The notes beneath the pieces are model-generated. The model was not told the DNA's origin. It saw only the letters and a list, made by a program, of their open reading frames with translations, and ran no database searches. A DNA stretch of 40,495 bases from Fructobacillus apis (GTDB lineage Bacteria; Bacillota; Bacilli; Lactobacillales; Lactobacillaceae), in contig NZ_JAMWYK010000008.1 in assembly GCF_023893635.1 (NCBI RefSeq), positions 1 through 40,495 of the forward strand, written 5' to 3'. The stretch's first letter is position 1. Each line of letters starts with the position of its first letter. Below are positions 8,653-17,305 of the stretch, piece after piece. The position numbers and the translations under genes are program-made.

Positions 8653-9989
8653 TAGTTTCCCTCAATTCGCCATACTAAGCATTGCTTGCCACTTGGTCGG
8701 TCAGCCGGCCAGTTCGCACTTTTATACCAGTGTTTCCTGCCTAGCCAAACGGCCAAAACATTTTCGTTTCGGTCCAACAAGAGGTAGGTTTCTGACCTAA
8801 CTTCTTGGGGAATTTTCTGATCGATCAACAAGCGGCGAATGCTCTTGTGGCCACCTTTGATGGGCACCTCGGAGTCTTCGTCCGCCTGTTCAAGGATAAC
8901 TGCTCCGTCTAAATCACCTGGCAAAGTCAAAACCGAATCGGTTGCCTTCACCTGTTCTCTATTCTGAACAGCTAACATTAAATCAGTCAAAAAATACCAT
9001 TGGTCTAATTCTAACACAAGACGGGCTTTCTTTTGCCCCGCTTTTAGCAATTTTTCACCGCTTTTTTCGGGATTAGACGGGCCTTTACGGACTGCAACAC
9101 GGTCGTAAGTTTTGGTGAAGGCGTAGCCGTTGGTCAAAGAAATTGCGGCATTTGGTTTCTTATCGTTTAATAGCACGTGACAGAATGCGTCGACCTGCTC
9201 TTCTTTTAGCTGATAGAGACCGGCTTCCTTGGCCAGTTCCTTCAAGAAGAAAGGCCACCAATCTTCTTTAATCCGACGGTAGTCGGACTTAAACATCCCC
9301 AAGTCCGCCTTCACGGATTCAGACAGGAAGGCTTGTTCCTTCTGCGCTCCCTTAGCCCATTGAACCAGGTGGTCAACGGCCTGCTCGTTGATACCTTCAA
9401 GCGCTGGCAAGACGTTGTTTCGAATCATGTTCCGTGGTGTATAATCCGGATCCAGGTTCGTGTAGTCTTCGTGCCAGCTCAAGCCGTTTTGCTTGGCATA
9501 GGTCACGAGCTCCTCTTTGGATAAGCACAAGAAAGGACGGTAGTAATCCCCAGAGTGAGCAAGCATCCCCGCCTTCTGCTGGTAGGCACCACCCCGAATA
9601 ATCTGAAGCAGAACCGTTTCAGCCTGGTCATTTTTGTGTTGGGCCAGGAGGATGCCGCTTGCATGAGCCTTTTCGGCTACTTCTTTAAAGAAGGCGTAAC
9701 GAATGTCGCGCGCCTTTTCTTCGACGGCCACCGTTTCTTTTGAGAGATCCACAACTTTTTCGTAGAAATCCAGCCCGTGGTCGGCCGCCGTTGCACGGAC
9801 GAAATCGGCGTCGTCATCGGCATCCTCTCGGATGTGGTAGTTCACGTGGGCAACGGCCACCGTGATATCCGGGCGAAAGCGCACCAGCGCTTCTAACAGA
9901 ACGATGGAATCGACACCACCGGAACAGGCAACGACCACCTTACTTGGGAGCTCAAATTTTTGAATTGTTTGTTTAATTTTTTCTTGCAT
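8652..9989 (-). CDS. tilS: tRNA(Ile)-lysidine synthetase
   Basis: Modifies C34 of the CAU-anticodon tRNA-Ile2 to lysidine, so that it reads AUA; essential in most bacteria. The N-terminal PP-loop ATPase signature CSGGVDS is at residues 22-28, with the family HVNYHIREDADDDADF block and a conserved RNMIRNNVLP element. The C-terminal TilS domain extends to residue 445 (typical for Firmicutes). The ATG is at 9989. Immediately upstream is the divIC terminator hairpin and no Shine-Dalgarno site can be found; the only nearby signal is TATAATCT directly before the ATG. This start is still preferred because the PP-loop begins at residue 22, as is usual in the family. Confidence 0.93.
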   Translation of the reverse strand: MQEKIKQTIQKFELPSKVVVACSGGVDSIVLLEALVRFRPDITVAVAHVNYHIREDADDDADFVRATAADHGLDFYEKVVDLSKETVAVEEKARDIRYAFFKEVAEKAHASGILLAQHKNDQAETVLLQIIRGGAYQQKAGMLAHSGDYYRPFLCLSKEELVTYAKQNGLSWHEDYTNLDPDYTPRNMIRNNVLPALEGINEQAVDHLVQWAKGAQKEQAFLSESVKADLGMFKSDYRRIKEDWWPFFLKELAKEAGLYQLKEEQVDAFCHVLLNDKKPNAAISLTNGYAFTKTYDRVAVRKGPSNPEKSGEKLLKAGQKKARLVLELDQWYFLTDLMLAVQNREQVKATDSVLTLPGDLDGAVILEQADEDSEVPIKGGHKSIRRLLIDQKIPQEVRSETYLLLDRNENVLAVWLGRKHWYKSANWPADRPSGKQCLVWRIEGN

Positions 9990-10000
9990 AGATTATAGAA

Positions 10001-10028
10001 AAGCCACCCAAAAAAGGGTGGCTTTTTT
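10001..10028 (-). terminator. Hairpin between divIC and tilS
   Basis: Perfect stem AAGCCACCC/GGGTGGCTT with a T/A loop; the minus-strand T run after it is short (TTTTCTAT), while the plus-strand side ends in T6. It lies a few nt after the divIC stop and about 12 nt before the tilS ATG. Confidence 0.75.
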
Positions 10029-10030
10029 AA

Positions 10031-10429
10031 TTAGCCCTGCTTATCTGGCAGGTTGTAAATGATTTCGTCTTTTTTGGAGTAACCGTACTTATCCCGGAGG
10101 ATTTGCTTCAAGTACTTTTCGTCTTGCAGTTGCTTGGCTTCCTTCTTCAGTGAGCTGTTCGTCTTTTGAACGGCAGCCAACTGGTTTTCGGACTTCGTCA
10201 ACGTTTGGTTAGCGGCGTGGAGACGCACTTGTCCGAAGACAAGTTGCATCATGAAGACCGACGCGATGGCCAACCCAACGAAGATGATTTGCTTGCGACG
10301 ACGGGCGTGGGCCTTCTTGTAGTGCTTACGGGCCGCTTCACGCTTCTCATCAGACGCTGCAATCTGCTGGGCAATGCGGGCGTTTAATGGTCGAATATTC
10401 GGTTGTAGTCGACTGTTATCGCCTGGCAT
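10031..10429 (-). CDS. divIC: Septum formation initiator, DivIC family
   Basis: Divisome protein that works with DivIB and FtsL at the septum. From the ATG at 10429 it has 132 residues: a basic N-terminal cytoplasmic part (KHYKKAHARRRK), one membrane helix (QIIFVGLAIASVFMMQLVFG), and an extracellular coiled coil (AANQTLTKSENQLAAVQKTNSSL), ending in DKYGYSKKDEIIYNLP, the conserved C-terminal block of the family. The reading frame is open 17 codons further upstream, but the ATG at 10429 has an AGGAG site at the right distance, so I chose it. It normally follows rqcP directly; here an unrelated plus-strand gene separates them and divIC has its own promoter. Confidence 0.92.
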   Translation of the reverse strand: MPGDNSRLQPNIRPLNARIAQQIAASDEKREAARKHYKKAHARRRKQIIFVGLAIASVFMMQLVFGQVRLHAANQTLTKSENQLAAVQKTNSSLKKEAKQLQDEKYLKQILRDKYGYSKKDEIIYNLPDKQG

Positions 10430-10451
10430 GTCCAATTTCTCCTTTAGGAAT

Positions 10452-10480
10452 ATTCTGACACACTTAAGGGGTTGTGACAA
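10452..10480 (-). promoter_or_regulatory. Promoter of divIC
   Basis: Minus strand: -35 TTGTCA (10475-10480), 17-nt spacer, -10 CAGAAT (10452-10457). It is needed because the gene is cut off from rqcP by a terminator and an opposing gene. Confidence 0.5.
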
Positions 10481-10648
10481 GGCGGAGACGCACTAATTCT
10501 GTTTTTTTAATAAATATTAAACAATATTGATGAGAAGGCTTCTAAATAACTATGTTTATTTAAAAAAGCCCCCTGCTTTCTGTCTACAAAAGAGTTATTA
10601 TCGAAATAGATGTAAGAAATGACATGTAAATGTAAATAGGTGAGAAAT

Positions 10649-11683
10649 ATGGTTTCAGAAAAACAAAAGCAGGTTTTTGAGTTCAGGGCTTTTCCAGACG
10701 GAGAAGATCGTTTCTTCGAATTTATGGAAAAGGATTTCATGGCGATTGGATGGCCAGAAATTGGTGACGTTTCAGACCAAAGTCCAGAGGCAATCAATCA
10801 CGCCCTTGAAACAGAATATGGTATTGTTGCAGCAAACACTCGTGGTCAGTACACAGGTTTCTTTACGCGATTAAAAAAAATGGAAGAAGGAAATATCATC
10901 TTAACGCCATATGTTGATAATGGTGAACCGGTGATTATAGTTTCCGTCGTTACAAAGGGATATCACTTCGACCCTGAATATACTGATATCCATTCAGCTC
11001 ATCAAATTGGTATTAAATTCAAAGCAAATATTCCGCGTAAACACTTCAAGAAAATCTCCCAACAATTTTACGACAGCTTGAATTCTCGCCTCACACTTTC
11101 AAAGCTTGATTTCGAAGATCATCAAAAAGCGATCGAATACATTGTGAAAGAAATGGAGAAGCCAGGCCACCGATTACCAAACCAACTTTCAGTAAAAAAA
11201 CTCAACTCTGAATATAAAATTTCAATTGAGGCACTTATTACATCCTTTAATGAAACGCAAGATGAACTCACTAAGAAATCATTACTTTTTTCAATGCTTT
11301 GTCTTAATGAAGCCTATCTAAAAGATAGAATTATCGAAGCTTTGGTTACTAAAGAGGTTCGAGTAAATGACGTACTATTAGAAGTTGTGTCTAAAAACGT
11401 TATCGAGTTTCTATACTCTGCAAAAACAAGAACCAAAATAGCCAAAAAATATTTCATTAATCACAATTTAGGAAAAGCTTACTACAAGCTCCGAAATGCT
11501 CTTGCTCATGATTTTCGAACTGTTAGATTTGACGATTCATTTAATCAAGTCGAATACCAAAGCAAGGAAAATGCCAATACAGAAATCTTCGAAGATCCTA
11601 TTAGTATAGTTGATTTATTTACTGCTTTAGCTAACTATCCAACTAATTTAAAACGTATCGAAGACAACGACTCCGAAAACTAA
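10649..11683 (+). CDS. PUA/EVE-like and HEPN-like protein, putative defence gene
   Basis: Of unknown function; 344 residues from the ATG at 10649, which has AGGTGAG upstream (a GTG at 10640 would add three residues and overlaps that site). The N-terminal part, with FFEFMEKDFMAIGWPEIGDVS at about 18-38 and a later GNIILTPY block, resembles the PUA/EVE-like sensor domain found at the N-terminus of Mrr-type modification-dependent restriction proteins. The C-terminal half is helical and ends with KLRNALAHDF, in which R282 and H287 form the RxxxxH motif of HEPN ribonucleases. The combination suggests a sensor coupled to an RNA-cutting effector. Its AT-rich codon use and opposite strand contrast with rqcP and divIC on either side, which implies insertion as a single-gene islet. 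Domain calls are by eye; HEPN is the firmer of the two. Confidence 0.6.
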   Translation: MVSEKQKQVFEFRAFPDGEDRFFEFMEKDFMAIGWPEIGDVSDQSPEAINHALETEYGIVAANTRGQYTGFFTRLKKMEEGNIILTPYVDNGEPVIIVSVVTKGYHFDPEYTDIHSAHQIGIKFKANIPRKHFKKISQQFYDSLNSRLTLSKLDFEDHQKAIEYIVKEMEKPGHRLPNQLSVKKLNSEYKISIEALITSFNETQDELTKKSLLFSMLCLNEAYLKDRIIEALVTKEVRVNDVLLEVVSKNVIEFLYSAKTRTKIAKKYFINHNLGKAYYKLRNALAHDFRTVRFDDSFNQVEYQSKENANTEIFEDPISIVDLFTALANYPTNLKRIEDNDSEN

Positions 11684-11692
11684 CCCCCTATC

Positions 11693-11729
11693 AAAAAAAC
11701 TCCCCTGCCATCAGCAAGGGAGTTTTTTT
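11693..11729. terminator. Bidirectional terminator (HEPN-like gene and rqcP)
   Basis: A7 and T7 flank the arms ACTCCCCTGC/GCAAGGGAGT with a short loop. It serves two convergent genes that end at 11683 and 11739. Confidence 0.88.
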
Positions 11730-11738
11730 CTTTAGCCA

Positions 11739-12014
11739 TTAAACTTCGTCGTTGTAATCGCGTTCGTACGTTTCGGAAATCACTTCGTACATGTCTTGTG
11801 CTTCTTCCTTCTTCACGATGTCTTGCAACTTCAACACCTTAAAAGTTGAGGTTTTGTTTCCAAAACGAATTTCAACGATGTTGTTGGTTCCAACGTTGGC
11901 TGATGACTTCGCCACCTTACCATCGATGGAGATGCGTCCTTGGTCGGCCAATTCCTTGGCGACCGTACGACGCTTAATAATACGTGATAACTTCAAAAAT
12001 TTATCAATGCGCAT
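11739..12014 (-). CDS. rqcP: S4-domain RNA-binding protein RqcP (YabO/Hsp15-like)
   Basis: A 91-residue S4-fold protein. The S4 domain occupies about residues 1-60 ([21 protein letters not shown], then [17 protein letters not shown]). In Bacillus the homologue binds stalled 50S subunits at the tRNA-nascent chain junction and works with RqcH in alanine tailing of stuck peptides. The position right after mfd is the normal Firmicutes location. The start ATG at 12014 has AGAGGA upstream; 36 nt separate it from mfd, so the two are probably cotranscribed. Confidence 0.9.
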   Translation of the reverse strand: MRIDKFLKLSRIIKRRTVAKELADQGRISIDGKVAKSSANVGTNNIVEIRFGNKTSTFKVLKLQDIVKKEEAQDMYEVISETYERDYNDEV

Positions 12015-12050
12015 AGTGTTTATCCTCTTTTATTTGTTCTGTTGAATCGC

Positions 12051-15000
12051 TTACTTGTCCGCGGGCGCTTCGTCTGAGCCATTGCCCTCATCGTCCGCGA
12101 CTTTTCCAGTTGCGTCAGCATCTGCAGCTTCGTCGGTTTCGGCGATTACGACCTCGAGGAAGTCCTTCAAACTGTTCATCCAGTAGGCGGACTCCTGGTT
12201 CAAGTCGACGGTCAGCGTGACCGCAAGCTCGGCTGTCTTACCGTCAACGACCGCCTTGTAAGGCACGTCCTTCAGGCAGGCGAAGATGGTCTCACCGGCC
12301 AACTTCTTCGAGATGGCCTCGTTGAAGCGAACCGTAATCTGGTTCTTCTGGCGGCGAATCTGTGTCACCTGTGCGAGGTCGGCCACGTTCTTGATTCTTG
12401 AGACCAAGATCAAGCGGGCGGCTTCGTCTGGCAGTTCACCAAAGCGGTCCGTCAGGTCGTCTTCCACCTGGTCGAAGTCCTCGTCGCTACGGGCAGAACG
12501 AATCTGCTGGTAGAGGCTGACCTTCTGCGCGTTGTCTTCGACGTAGTCGTCCGGCAGGAAGGCGAGCACACCCAAGACCAACTCGGCGTCGGTCTTCGGC
12601 TGATCCTCTTCGGCAACGTCATCCCCCTGCTTCTTGGCAACGGCTTCCTTCAGCATCTGCGTGTAGAGGTCGTAACCAACGGAGTCGATGAAGCCGTGCT
12701 GCTGCTTACCAAGCAGGTCACCAGCACCACGAATGGACAGGTCGCGCATGGCAATCTTGAATCCGGAACCAAGCTCCGTGAAGTCACGGATGGCTTCCAG
12801 ACGCTTCTCCCCTTCTTCGGACGGCGTCCGCGTGAACGGGTAGGTGAAGTAGGCGTAGGCCAGACGGGCCGAACGACCCACACGACCGCGCAGCTGGTAG
12901 AGCTGGGACAGTCCCATGTGGTCGGCGTTGTCGACGATCAACGTGTTGGCGTTTGGAATGTCGACACCCGTTTCGATGATGGTCGTCGTGACCAAGACGT
13001 CGAATTCCCCGTTCAAGAAGTCGTACAAAATCGACTCCAACTGTACCTCGGACATCTGGCCGTGAATGACGGCCACCCGGGCGTCGGGCACGACGTCTTC
13101 AATCTGCGAGCGAATCTGCTCGAGGTCGGCCACCCGGTTGTGCAGGTAGAAGACCTGCCCGTTGCGGGCCAGTTCCTTTTGGATGACGTCGCGAACCAAG
13201 GTCCAGTCCAATTCGACCACGTAGGTTTGGATTGGGAAACGGTTCAACGGCGGCGTCTCGATGACCGAGAGGTCACGCGCCCCCACCATCGCCATGTTCA
13301 GCGTTCGTGGGATTGGCGTGGCCGTCAGCGTCAGGACGTCAACGTTCGTTCGAAGCTGCTTCAGGCGCTCCTTGTGCTTGACCCCGAAGCGCTGCTCCTC
13401 GTCAATGACGAGCAGGCCGAGGTCGGCGAACTGAACGTCCTTTGACAGCAGACGGTGGGTCCCGACCACGATGTCGAGCTCGTGGTCCTCCAAGGCCTGA
13501 ATGGTCTTCTTGTTCTCCGCCGCCGTCTGGAAGCGGGACAGGTGACCGATTCGAATCTCAGGAAAGTCGGAGAAGCGGTCCACCAGCGTTTCGTAGTGCT
13601 GCTGCACCAGAATCGTTGTTGGTGCGAGCATGGCGACTTGCTTGCCGGCATGGGCTGCCTTGAAGACGGCACGCAGGGCAACTTCGGTCTTACCGAAACC
13701 GACATCCCCGACCAGCAAACGGTCCATTGGCCGCTTCTTCTGCATGTCGACCTTGATTTCCTCAATCGAACGCACCTGGTCCGGCGTTTCCGGATAAGGG
13801 AAGCCAGTGTCAAACTTAATCTGGGCCTCGTCGTCCTTTGGATAGGCAAAGCCCTGCTTGGCCTCACGTTCGGCGTAGAGTGCGAGCAGGTCATCGGCAA
13901 TGTCGTCGATCTTTTCTTGGACCTGCTTCTTCGTCTTCTGCCACTCGGTTCCCCCGAGCTTATTAATCTTTGGTGACTTGCCGGCGTCCGATCCCCCGAT
14001 GTACTTCTGAATCAGGTTCAACTGCGTGACGGGCAAGAAAATCTTGGCGTTCTTCTGGTAGGCAATGACCAAGTAGTCCTGCTTACCGCCGTTCGCCTCG
14101 ATTGATTCGAGGCCCTGGTATTGACCAATTCCGTGGTTCAGGTGGACGACGTAGTCGCCTACTTCGAGCTCGTTGTAATTCTTCAGGCGTTCCGCATTCT
14201 GCAGCTTCTTCTGCTTGCGGGCCACCACCTTCTTCGCCTTGGCAAAGAGCTCCGTTTCGGTCAAAACCGTCAAGTGGGCCATTGGCCATTCGAATCCGGA
14301 TGACAGGCCTTCAACAACGACCTGCACCTGGTTGGACTGAATCTCTTGGTTAATCGGAACCTGCAGGTTGCGGGCCGCGAGTGATTCAACCAGGCGGTCG
14401 GCTTGTTCTTGCGTGCCGACCATCAAGACCCAGGTCAATCCCCGGTCCTTTGCAAAAGTCAGATCCGGCTCGAGGGCGTCGAGCTGGCCGAAGTATTGTT
14501 TGGCTGGTCGTGACGTCCATTCAATGAGATGGCTGAAGGTCAGTTGGTTCAAACCGCGCTTCAAGTTGGCCAAGTAGGTTTGGGGCACTGAAACTTCAGG
14601 CAGGCGGTCGGCCAACTCAGCGCGCAGGGCCAAGGGTGGCACGAGCTGGCGGTTTTCGACTTGTTGGTCGAACCAGTCCGCATCGAGACCACTCTGTGAT
14701 AGCAGGGATTCTTGTAGGCGCGCATACTCGTCGATGACCAAAACCGCATCGTCTGGCAAGTAATCTTGGACCGTGCGTTTTTCTGGATAGAAATACCCCA
14801 GGTAAGGCAGGATGCTCTCATCCCGTCGTCCTTCGTCCAATGCCCGCTGCGTTGGGGCAAACCCTTCCGTGATATGCTTCTTGTCCACACCGTCGGCTTC
14901 TTTTCGATAGGCGGTAAAGGCTGCCTCGACGGCTTCCTTACCAGCTTGGTAAGCCTGGTCGTTTAAAATCAAATCCGTGGCAGGGAGTACGTGCACGGAC

Positions 15001-15650
15001 TCGAGCGATTCGCTGGACTTCTGCGTCACGGGGTCAAAACGCTTCATTTGATCCAGCTCATCGTCGAAGAAGTCGAGGCGAATCGGCTCGTCCTGGTCAG
15101 CCGGGTACACGTCAATGATGGAACCGCGTTGGGCGAACTGCCCGATTTGCTCCACCTGTGGGGCGTTGACGTAGCCGAGGGTGACCAGTTGTTGCTTCAG
15201 ACCAGCAAAGTCATACACCCCACCGACCTCAAGCGACAACTGCGCATCCACCAGTGTTTCTTTCGATGGCTCGTAACGGCAAAAAGCAGCCGAATTCGTC
15301 AGATAGAATCCCGCTGTGTTATTCGCAAGCGCCGTCAGTGCTTCCACCCGGTCCGCCACGTTACTATTCGAAGAAATTGCAAGCTCCGTCGCCACCGCCT
15401 CTTCTGCGACAAAGCGGTGCACGGCGTTTTCGCCCAGCAAGTCCGTCAGCTCCTGCGCCAACTCCTCGACGTGGGCCACCGTATCCGTCAGCACCATCAT
15501 CACGCGGGGCTTTTCTTCGTACGCCGCCGCCAGAGCCGCCGCCTTCGCCGAGCCGTTCAACCCAATCACCAGCTGCCGTTCACCCGGCTTTTCGTCTTGG
15601 GCAAGTTGCTGCCATTCCTTCAGATTTTTCAGGTAATTTGTGAGTTTCAT
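12051..15650 (-). CDS. mfd: Transcription-repair coupling factor
   Basis: Removes RNA polymerase stalled at DNA lesions and recruits UvrA. At 1199 residues it is full length. Visible in order: N-terminal UvrB-homology module, the RNA polymerase-interacting domain ([21 protein letters not shown]), the RecG-like translocase with Walker [14 protein letters not shown] near residue 648 and the Walker B variant IDEEQRFGV near 750, motif [13 protein letters not shown], then LHNRV and QLRGRVGRS of the second helicase lobe, and the C-terminal D7 domain with an added acidic tail. The ATG begins 3 nt after the pth stop and lacks a good ribosome site of its own, so translation is probably coupled to pth. 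Base composition is visibly GC-richer than in neighbouring genes. Confidence 0.97.
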   Translation of the reverse strand: MKLTNYLKNLKEWQQLAQDEKPGERQLVIGLNGSAKAAALAAAYEEKPRVMMVLTDTVAHVEELAQELTDLLGENAVHRFVAEEAVATELAISSNSNVADRVEALTALANNTAGFYLTNSAAFCRYEPSKETLVDAQLSLEVGGVYDFAGLKQQLVTLGYVNAPQVEQIGQFAQRGSIIDVYPADQDEPIRLDFFDDELDQMKRFDPVTQKSSESLESVHVLPATDLILNDQAYQAGKEAVEAAFTAYRKEADGVDKKHITEGFAPTQRALDEGRRDESILPYLGYFYPEKRTVQDYLPDDAVLVIDEYARLQESLLSQSGLDADWFDQQVENRQLVPPLALRAELADRLPEVSVPQTYLANLKRGLNQLTFSHLIEWTSRPAKQYFGQLDALEPDLTFAKDRGLTWVLMVGTQEQADRLVESLAARNLQVPINQEIQSNQVQVVVEGLSSGFEWPMAHLTVLTETELFAKAKKVVARKQKKLQNAERLKNYNELEVGDYVVHLNHGIGQYQGLESIEANGGKQDYLVIAYQKNAKIFLPVTQLNLIQKYIGGSDAGKSPKINKLGGTEWQKTKKQVQEKIDDIADDLLALYAEREAKQGFAYPKDDEAQIKFDTGFPYPETPDQVRSIEEIKVDMQKKRPMDRLLVGDVGFGKTEVALRAVFKAAHAGKQVAMLAPTTILVQQHYETLVDRFSDFPEIRIGHLSRFQTAAENKKTIQALEDHELDIVVGTHRLLSKDVQFADLGLLVIDEEQRFGVKHKERLKQLRTNVDVLTLTATPIPRTLNMAMVGARDLSVIETPPLNRFPIQTYVVELDWTLVRDVIQKELARNGQVFYLHNRVADLEQIRSQIEDVVPDARVAVIHGQMSEVQLESILYDFLNGEFDVLVTTTIIETGVDIPNANTLIVDNADHMGLSQLYQLRGRVGRSARLAYAYFTYPFTRTPSEEGEKRLEAIRDFTELGSGFKIAMRDLSIRGAGDLLGKQQHGFIDSVGYDLYTQMLKEAVAKKQGDDVAEEDQPKTDAELVLGVLAFLPDDYVEDNAQKVSLYQQIRSARSDEDFDQVEDDLTDRFGELPDEAARLILVSRIKNVADLAQVTQIRRQKNQITVRFNEAISKKLAGETIFACLKDVPYKAVVDGKTAELAVTLTVDLNQESAYWMNSLKDFLEVVIAETDEAADADATGKVADDEGNGSDEAPADK

Positions 15651-15653
15651 TAA

Positions 15654-16220
15654 TTAGCCGTTGTAACGGTTACTCAACGTAGCCGCGTCCGCTCCTTTAA
15701 TCCAATCCATCAACGCGTCGTCTGTCTTATCAAAGACCTCTTCCCAAGTCTTCAAATCGTCCTTTGAAAACTTTCCGAGCACGTACTTAATCACCGCTTC
15801 GTGCGTGTGCTCCGGGTGCGCAATTCCGAACTTCAAGCGCAGGAAGTTCTGCCCGTTCACGTGGGCGATGATGGACTTCAAACCGTTGTGTCCACCGGCA
15901 GATCCCTTCACGCGGAAGCGAATCTTACCAAAGTCGGAGTCCAAATCATCGTTTAAGATCAAGATGTCTGAGACATCCCCACCGTAAAAGTCCAAAAAGG
16001 CCCGGACAGATTTTCCGGAATCGTTCATATAAGTCGTCGGCTTCACCAGCCAAACAACCTCACCGTCCACCATCAATTTAGCGGCAGAGGCGAAGAGCTT
16101 CGTTGGCGTGAAATCAACGCCCTGACTTTCCGCAAAGTGATCCAGAGCCATAAAACCGATGTTATGGCGCGTCAAATCGTATTCTTTTCCGATATTTCCT
16201 AAACCAAAGATGAACTTCAT
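15654..16220 (-). CDS. pth: Peptidyl-tRNA hydrolase
   Basis: Recycles peptidyl-tRNAs that drop off ribosomes. The 188 residues contain the family active-site set: N9 and H19 in GLGNIGKEYDLTRHNIGF, the aspartate in ILNDDLDSDFGKIR, and KGSAGGHNGLKSI. The usual GNPG reads GNIG here, a small departure near the active-site asparagine. It is the first gene of the pth-mfd-rqcP unit, with an extended -10 promoter upstream and a GGGGAAA purine-rich site before the ATG. Confidence 0.95.
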   Translation of the reverse strand: MKFIFGLGNIGKEYDLTRHNIGFMALDHFAESQGVDFTPTKLFASAAKLMVDGEVVWLVKPTTYMNDSGKSVRAFLDFYGGDVSDILILNDDLDSDFGKIRFRVKGSAGGHNGLKSIIAHVNGQNFLRLKFGIAHPEHTHEAVIKYVLGKFSKDDLKTWEEVFDKTDDALMDWIKGADAATLSNRYNG

Positions 16221-16246
16221 GGCATTTCCCCTTTAATGTGTCTGTA

Positions 16247-16268
16247 CTATAATCTTAACATTATAGCA
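16247..16268 (-). promoter_or_regulatory. Extended -10 promoter of pth inside an inverted repeat
   Basis: On the minus strand TGC-TATAAT (16260-16268). The -10 is one arm of the perfect repeat CTATAAT-N6-ATTATAG (16247-16266); the other arm reads as TATAAT on the plus strand, toward the CBS gene. No good -35 is visible for either. Confidence 0.5.
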
Positions 16269-16331
16269 CGCTGATTTTTGCCAAAACTGTGCTAGGATAT
16301 AGGAAAGCACTCGTTTTGAAAGGGAAGATTT

Positions 16332-16979
16332 ATGTTTCCACAATCACTCATCATCAAAAAACAAGACCTCCTCACCGTCTCAGAAGACAGCACGATTCAA
16401 GACGTCTACGAACTCTTCGAATCGACGAAGGGCCAGCACGTCCGCACCATTCCCATCCTAGACAAGACCGGCCACCTTTTCCGTGGTAACGTCTACCGTC
16501 AACACGTCTACGAGTACGTTTCCGAAAAGGGCGACATGGCACAGCGTGCCACGTCCATCATGCGAAACTCCACGAAGTTCATCAAGACGACGGCCAACTT
16601 CTACGAGTTGTTCTTCGCCATCCGCGACCTGCCCTACATCGCCGTCGTTGACGACGGGCACCACTTCGTCGGCATCCTGACGCATGGGACGTTGATGAAC
16701 GTGCTCGCCAAGTCCTGGTCATTGGCAAAGGGTGGCGTGGCCATCGCCGTCAAGGAAAAGAACCAACGCGGTGACCTCGGCAAGATGTCCAAAATCATCA
16801 CCAAGTACACGAACATCGAATCCGTCTTGTCCCTGCAGATGCAACCGAACGAACCACTCTCCGTGCTCTTCACGTTGCCATTGACGGCGGATTCCCCCGT
16901 TCTTCGCAAGATTATCACGCGCCTCGAAAAGAAGCGCTTCTACGTGGTCGCACAAGAAGACCTCTCACAATTCATGTAA
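16332..16979 (+). CDS. CBS-pair protein, CbpA-like (possible c-di-AMP binder)
   Basis: A 215-residue cytosolic protein. Residues about 1-140 form two CBS motifs (SEDSTIQDVYELF...TIPILDKTGHLFRGNV and FYELFFAIRDLPYIAVVDDGHHFVGILTHGTLMNVL), and the last 75 residues look like an ACT-type domain (KGGVAIAVKE...RLEKKRFYVVAQEDL). This CBS-ACT layout is that of Listeria CbpA, a c-di-AMP binding protein, and of YkuL/CbpB relatives; binding here is an inference. It diverges from pth. The coding strand is rich in C-ending codons. The start ATG has AAAGGGAAG upstream. Confidence 0.75.
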   Translation: MFPQSLIIKKQDLLTVSEDSTIQDVYELFESTKGQHVRTIPILDKTGHLFRGNVYRQHVYEYVSEKGDMAQRATSIMRNSTKFIKTTANFYELFFAIRDLPYIAVVDDGHHFVGILTHGTLMNVLAKSWSLAKGGVAIAVKEKNQRGDLGKMSKIITKYTNIESVLSLQMQPNEPLSVLFTLPLTADSPVLRKIITRLEKKRFYVVAQEDLSQFM

Positions 16980-16985
16980 AGTCAG

Positions 16986-17018
16986 AACCGCGGGCGATTG
17001 ATTCGTCGGCGGTTTTTT
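16986..17018 (+). terminator. Terminator of the CBS gene
   Basis: Arms AACCGC/GCGGTT with an inner GCGA/CGTC-type pairing, followed by T6; 7 nt after the stop. Confidence 0.75.
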
Positions 17019-17057
17019 ATTGGGATTGAAAATCCTTTGAGATGTTATACAAAACAC

Positions 17058-17276
17058 TATAGCTATGCCCGCGATATCCTGTTATATTGACAGTGAGGTT
17101 TGCGGAAAGCCCAGGGGATTTCTAGTTGGACTTCGGGTGCCAACCCAGCTAACTCATGGCTATATTAGTGAGATTGTTTGTCAACTGATACGTTGGCAAG
17201 AAGCGCTCTCCTAGCTTTAAATTTTCCGCGTACATAGCCAAACAAAAAGCCAACCACACCGTGGTCGGCTTTTTTC
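17058..17276 (+). ncRNA. Candidate structured RNA ending in a strong terminator
   Basis: The 287-nt gap between the CBS gene and nupC holds no credible ORF but many matched helices on the plus strand: GCTATG 17062-17067 with CATAGC 17233-17238; GCGGAAA 17102-17108 with TTTCCGC 17223-17229; TTGACA 17087-17092 with TGTCAA 17178-17183; a local hairpin GTTGG...CCAAC at 17125-17143; and an alternative TGGCTAT 17157-17163 with ATAGCCA 17234-17240 that would form a pseudoknot. The region ends in a stem with T6. A weak promoter (TTGAGA, 15 nt, TATAGC) overlaps the proposed 5' end, which is therefore uncertain. I could not match it to RNase P, tmRNA, SRP RNA or a known riboswitch; a 6S-type RNA is not excluded. 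Confidence 0.4.
17244..17276. terminator. Bidirectional terminator by nupC
   Basis: Stem AGCCAACCAC/GTGGTCGGCT (one G-T pair) with A5 on the left and T6 on the right. It would end nupC on the minus strand and the candidate RNA on the plus strand; the plus-strand tail is the better one. Confidence 0.85.
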
Positions 17277-17305
17277 TTTTGGATTGCATTCGAATGCACG
17301 CGCAC

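Noticed and set aside
10507-10797. Minus-strand frame overlapping the start of the HEPN-like gene, considered as an antitoxin
   Set aside because: It runs through the promoter area and start of the plus-strand gene, has no ribosome site and no recognisable fold.
12696-13445. Long open frames on the plus strand opposite mfd (up to about 250 codons), and similar ones opposite groL and the DUF6287 gene
   Set aside because: They are shadows caused by GC-rich codon use of the real genes; no family motifs or ribosome sites.
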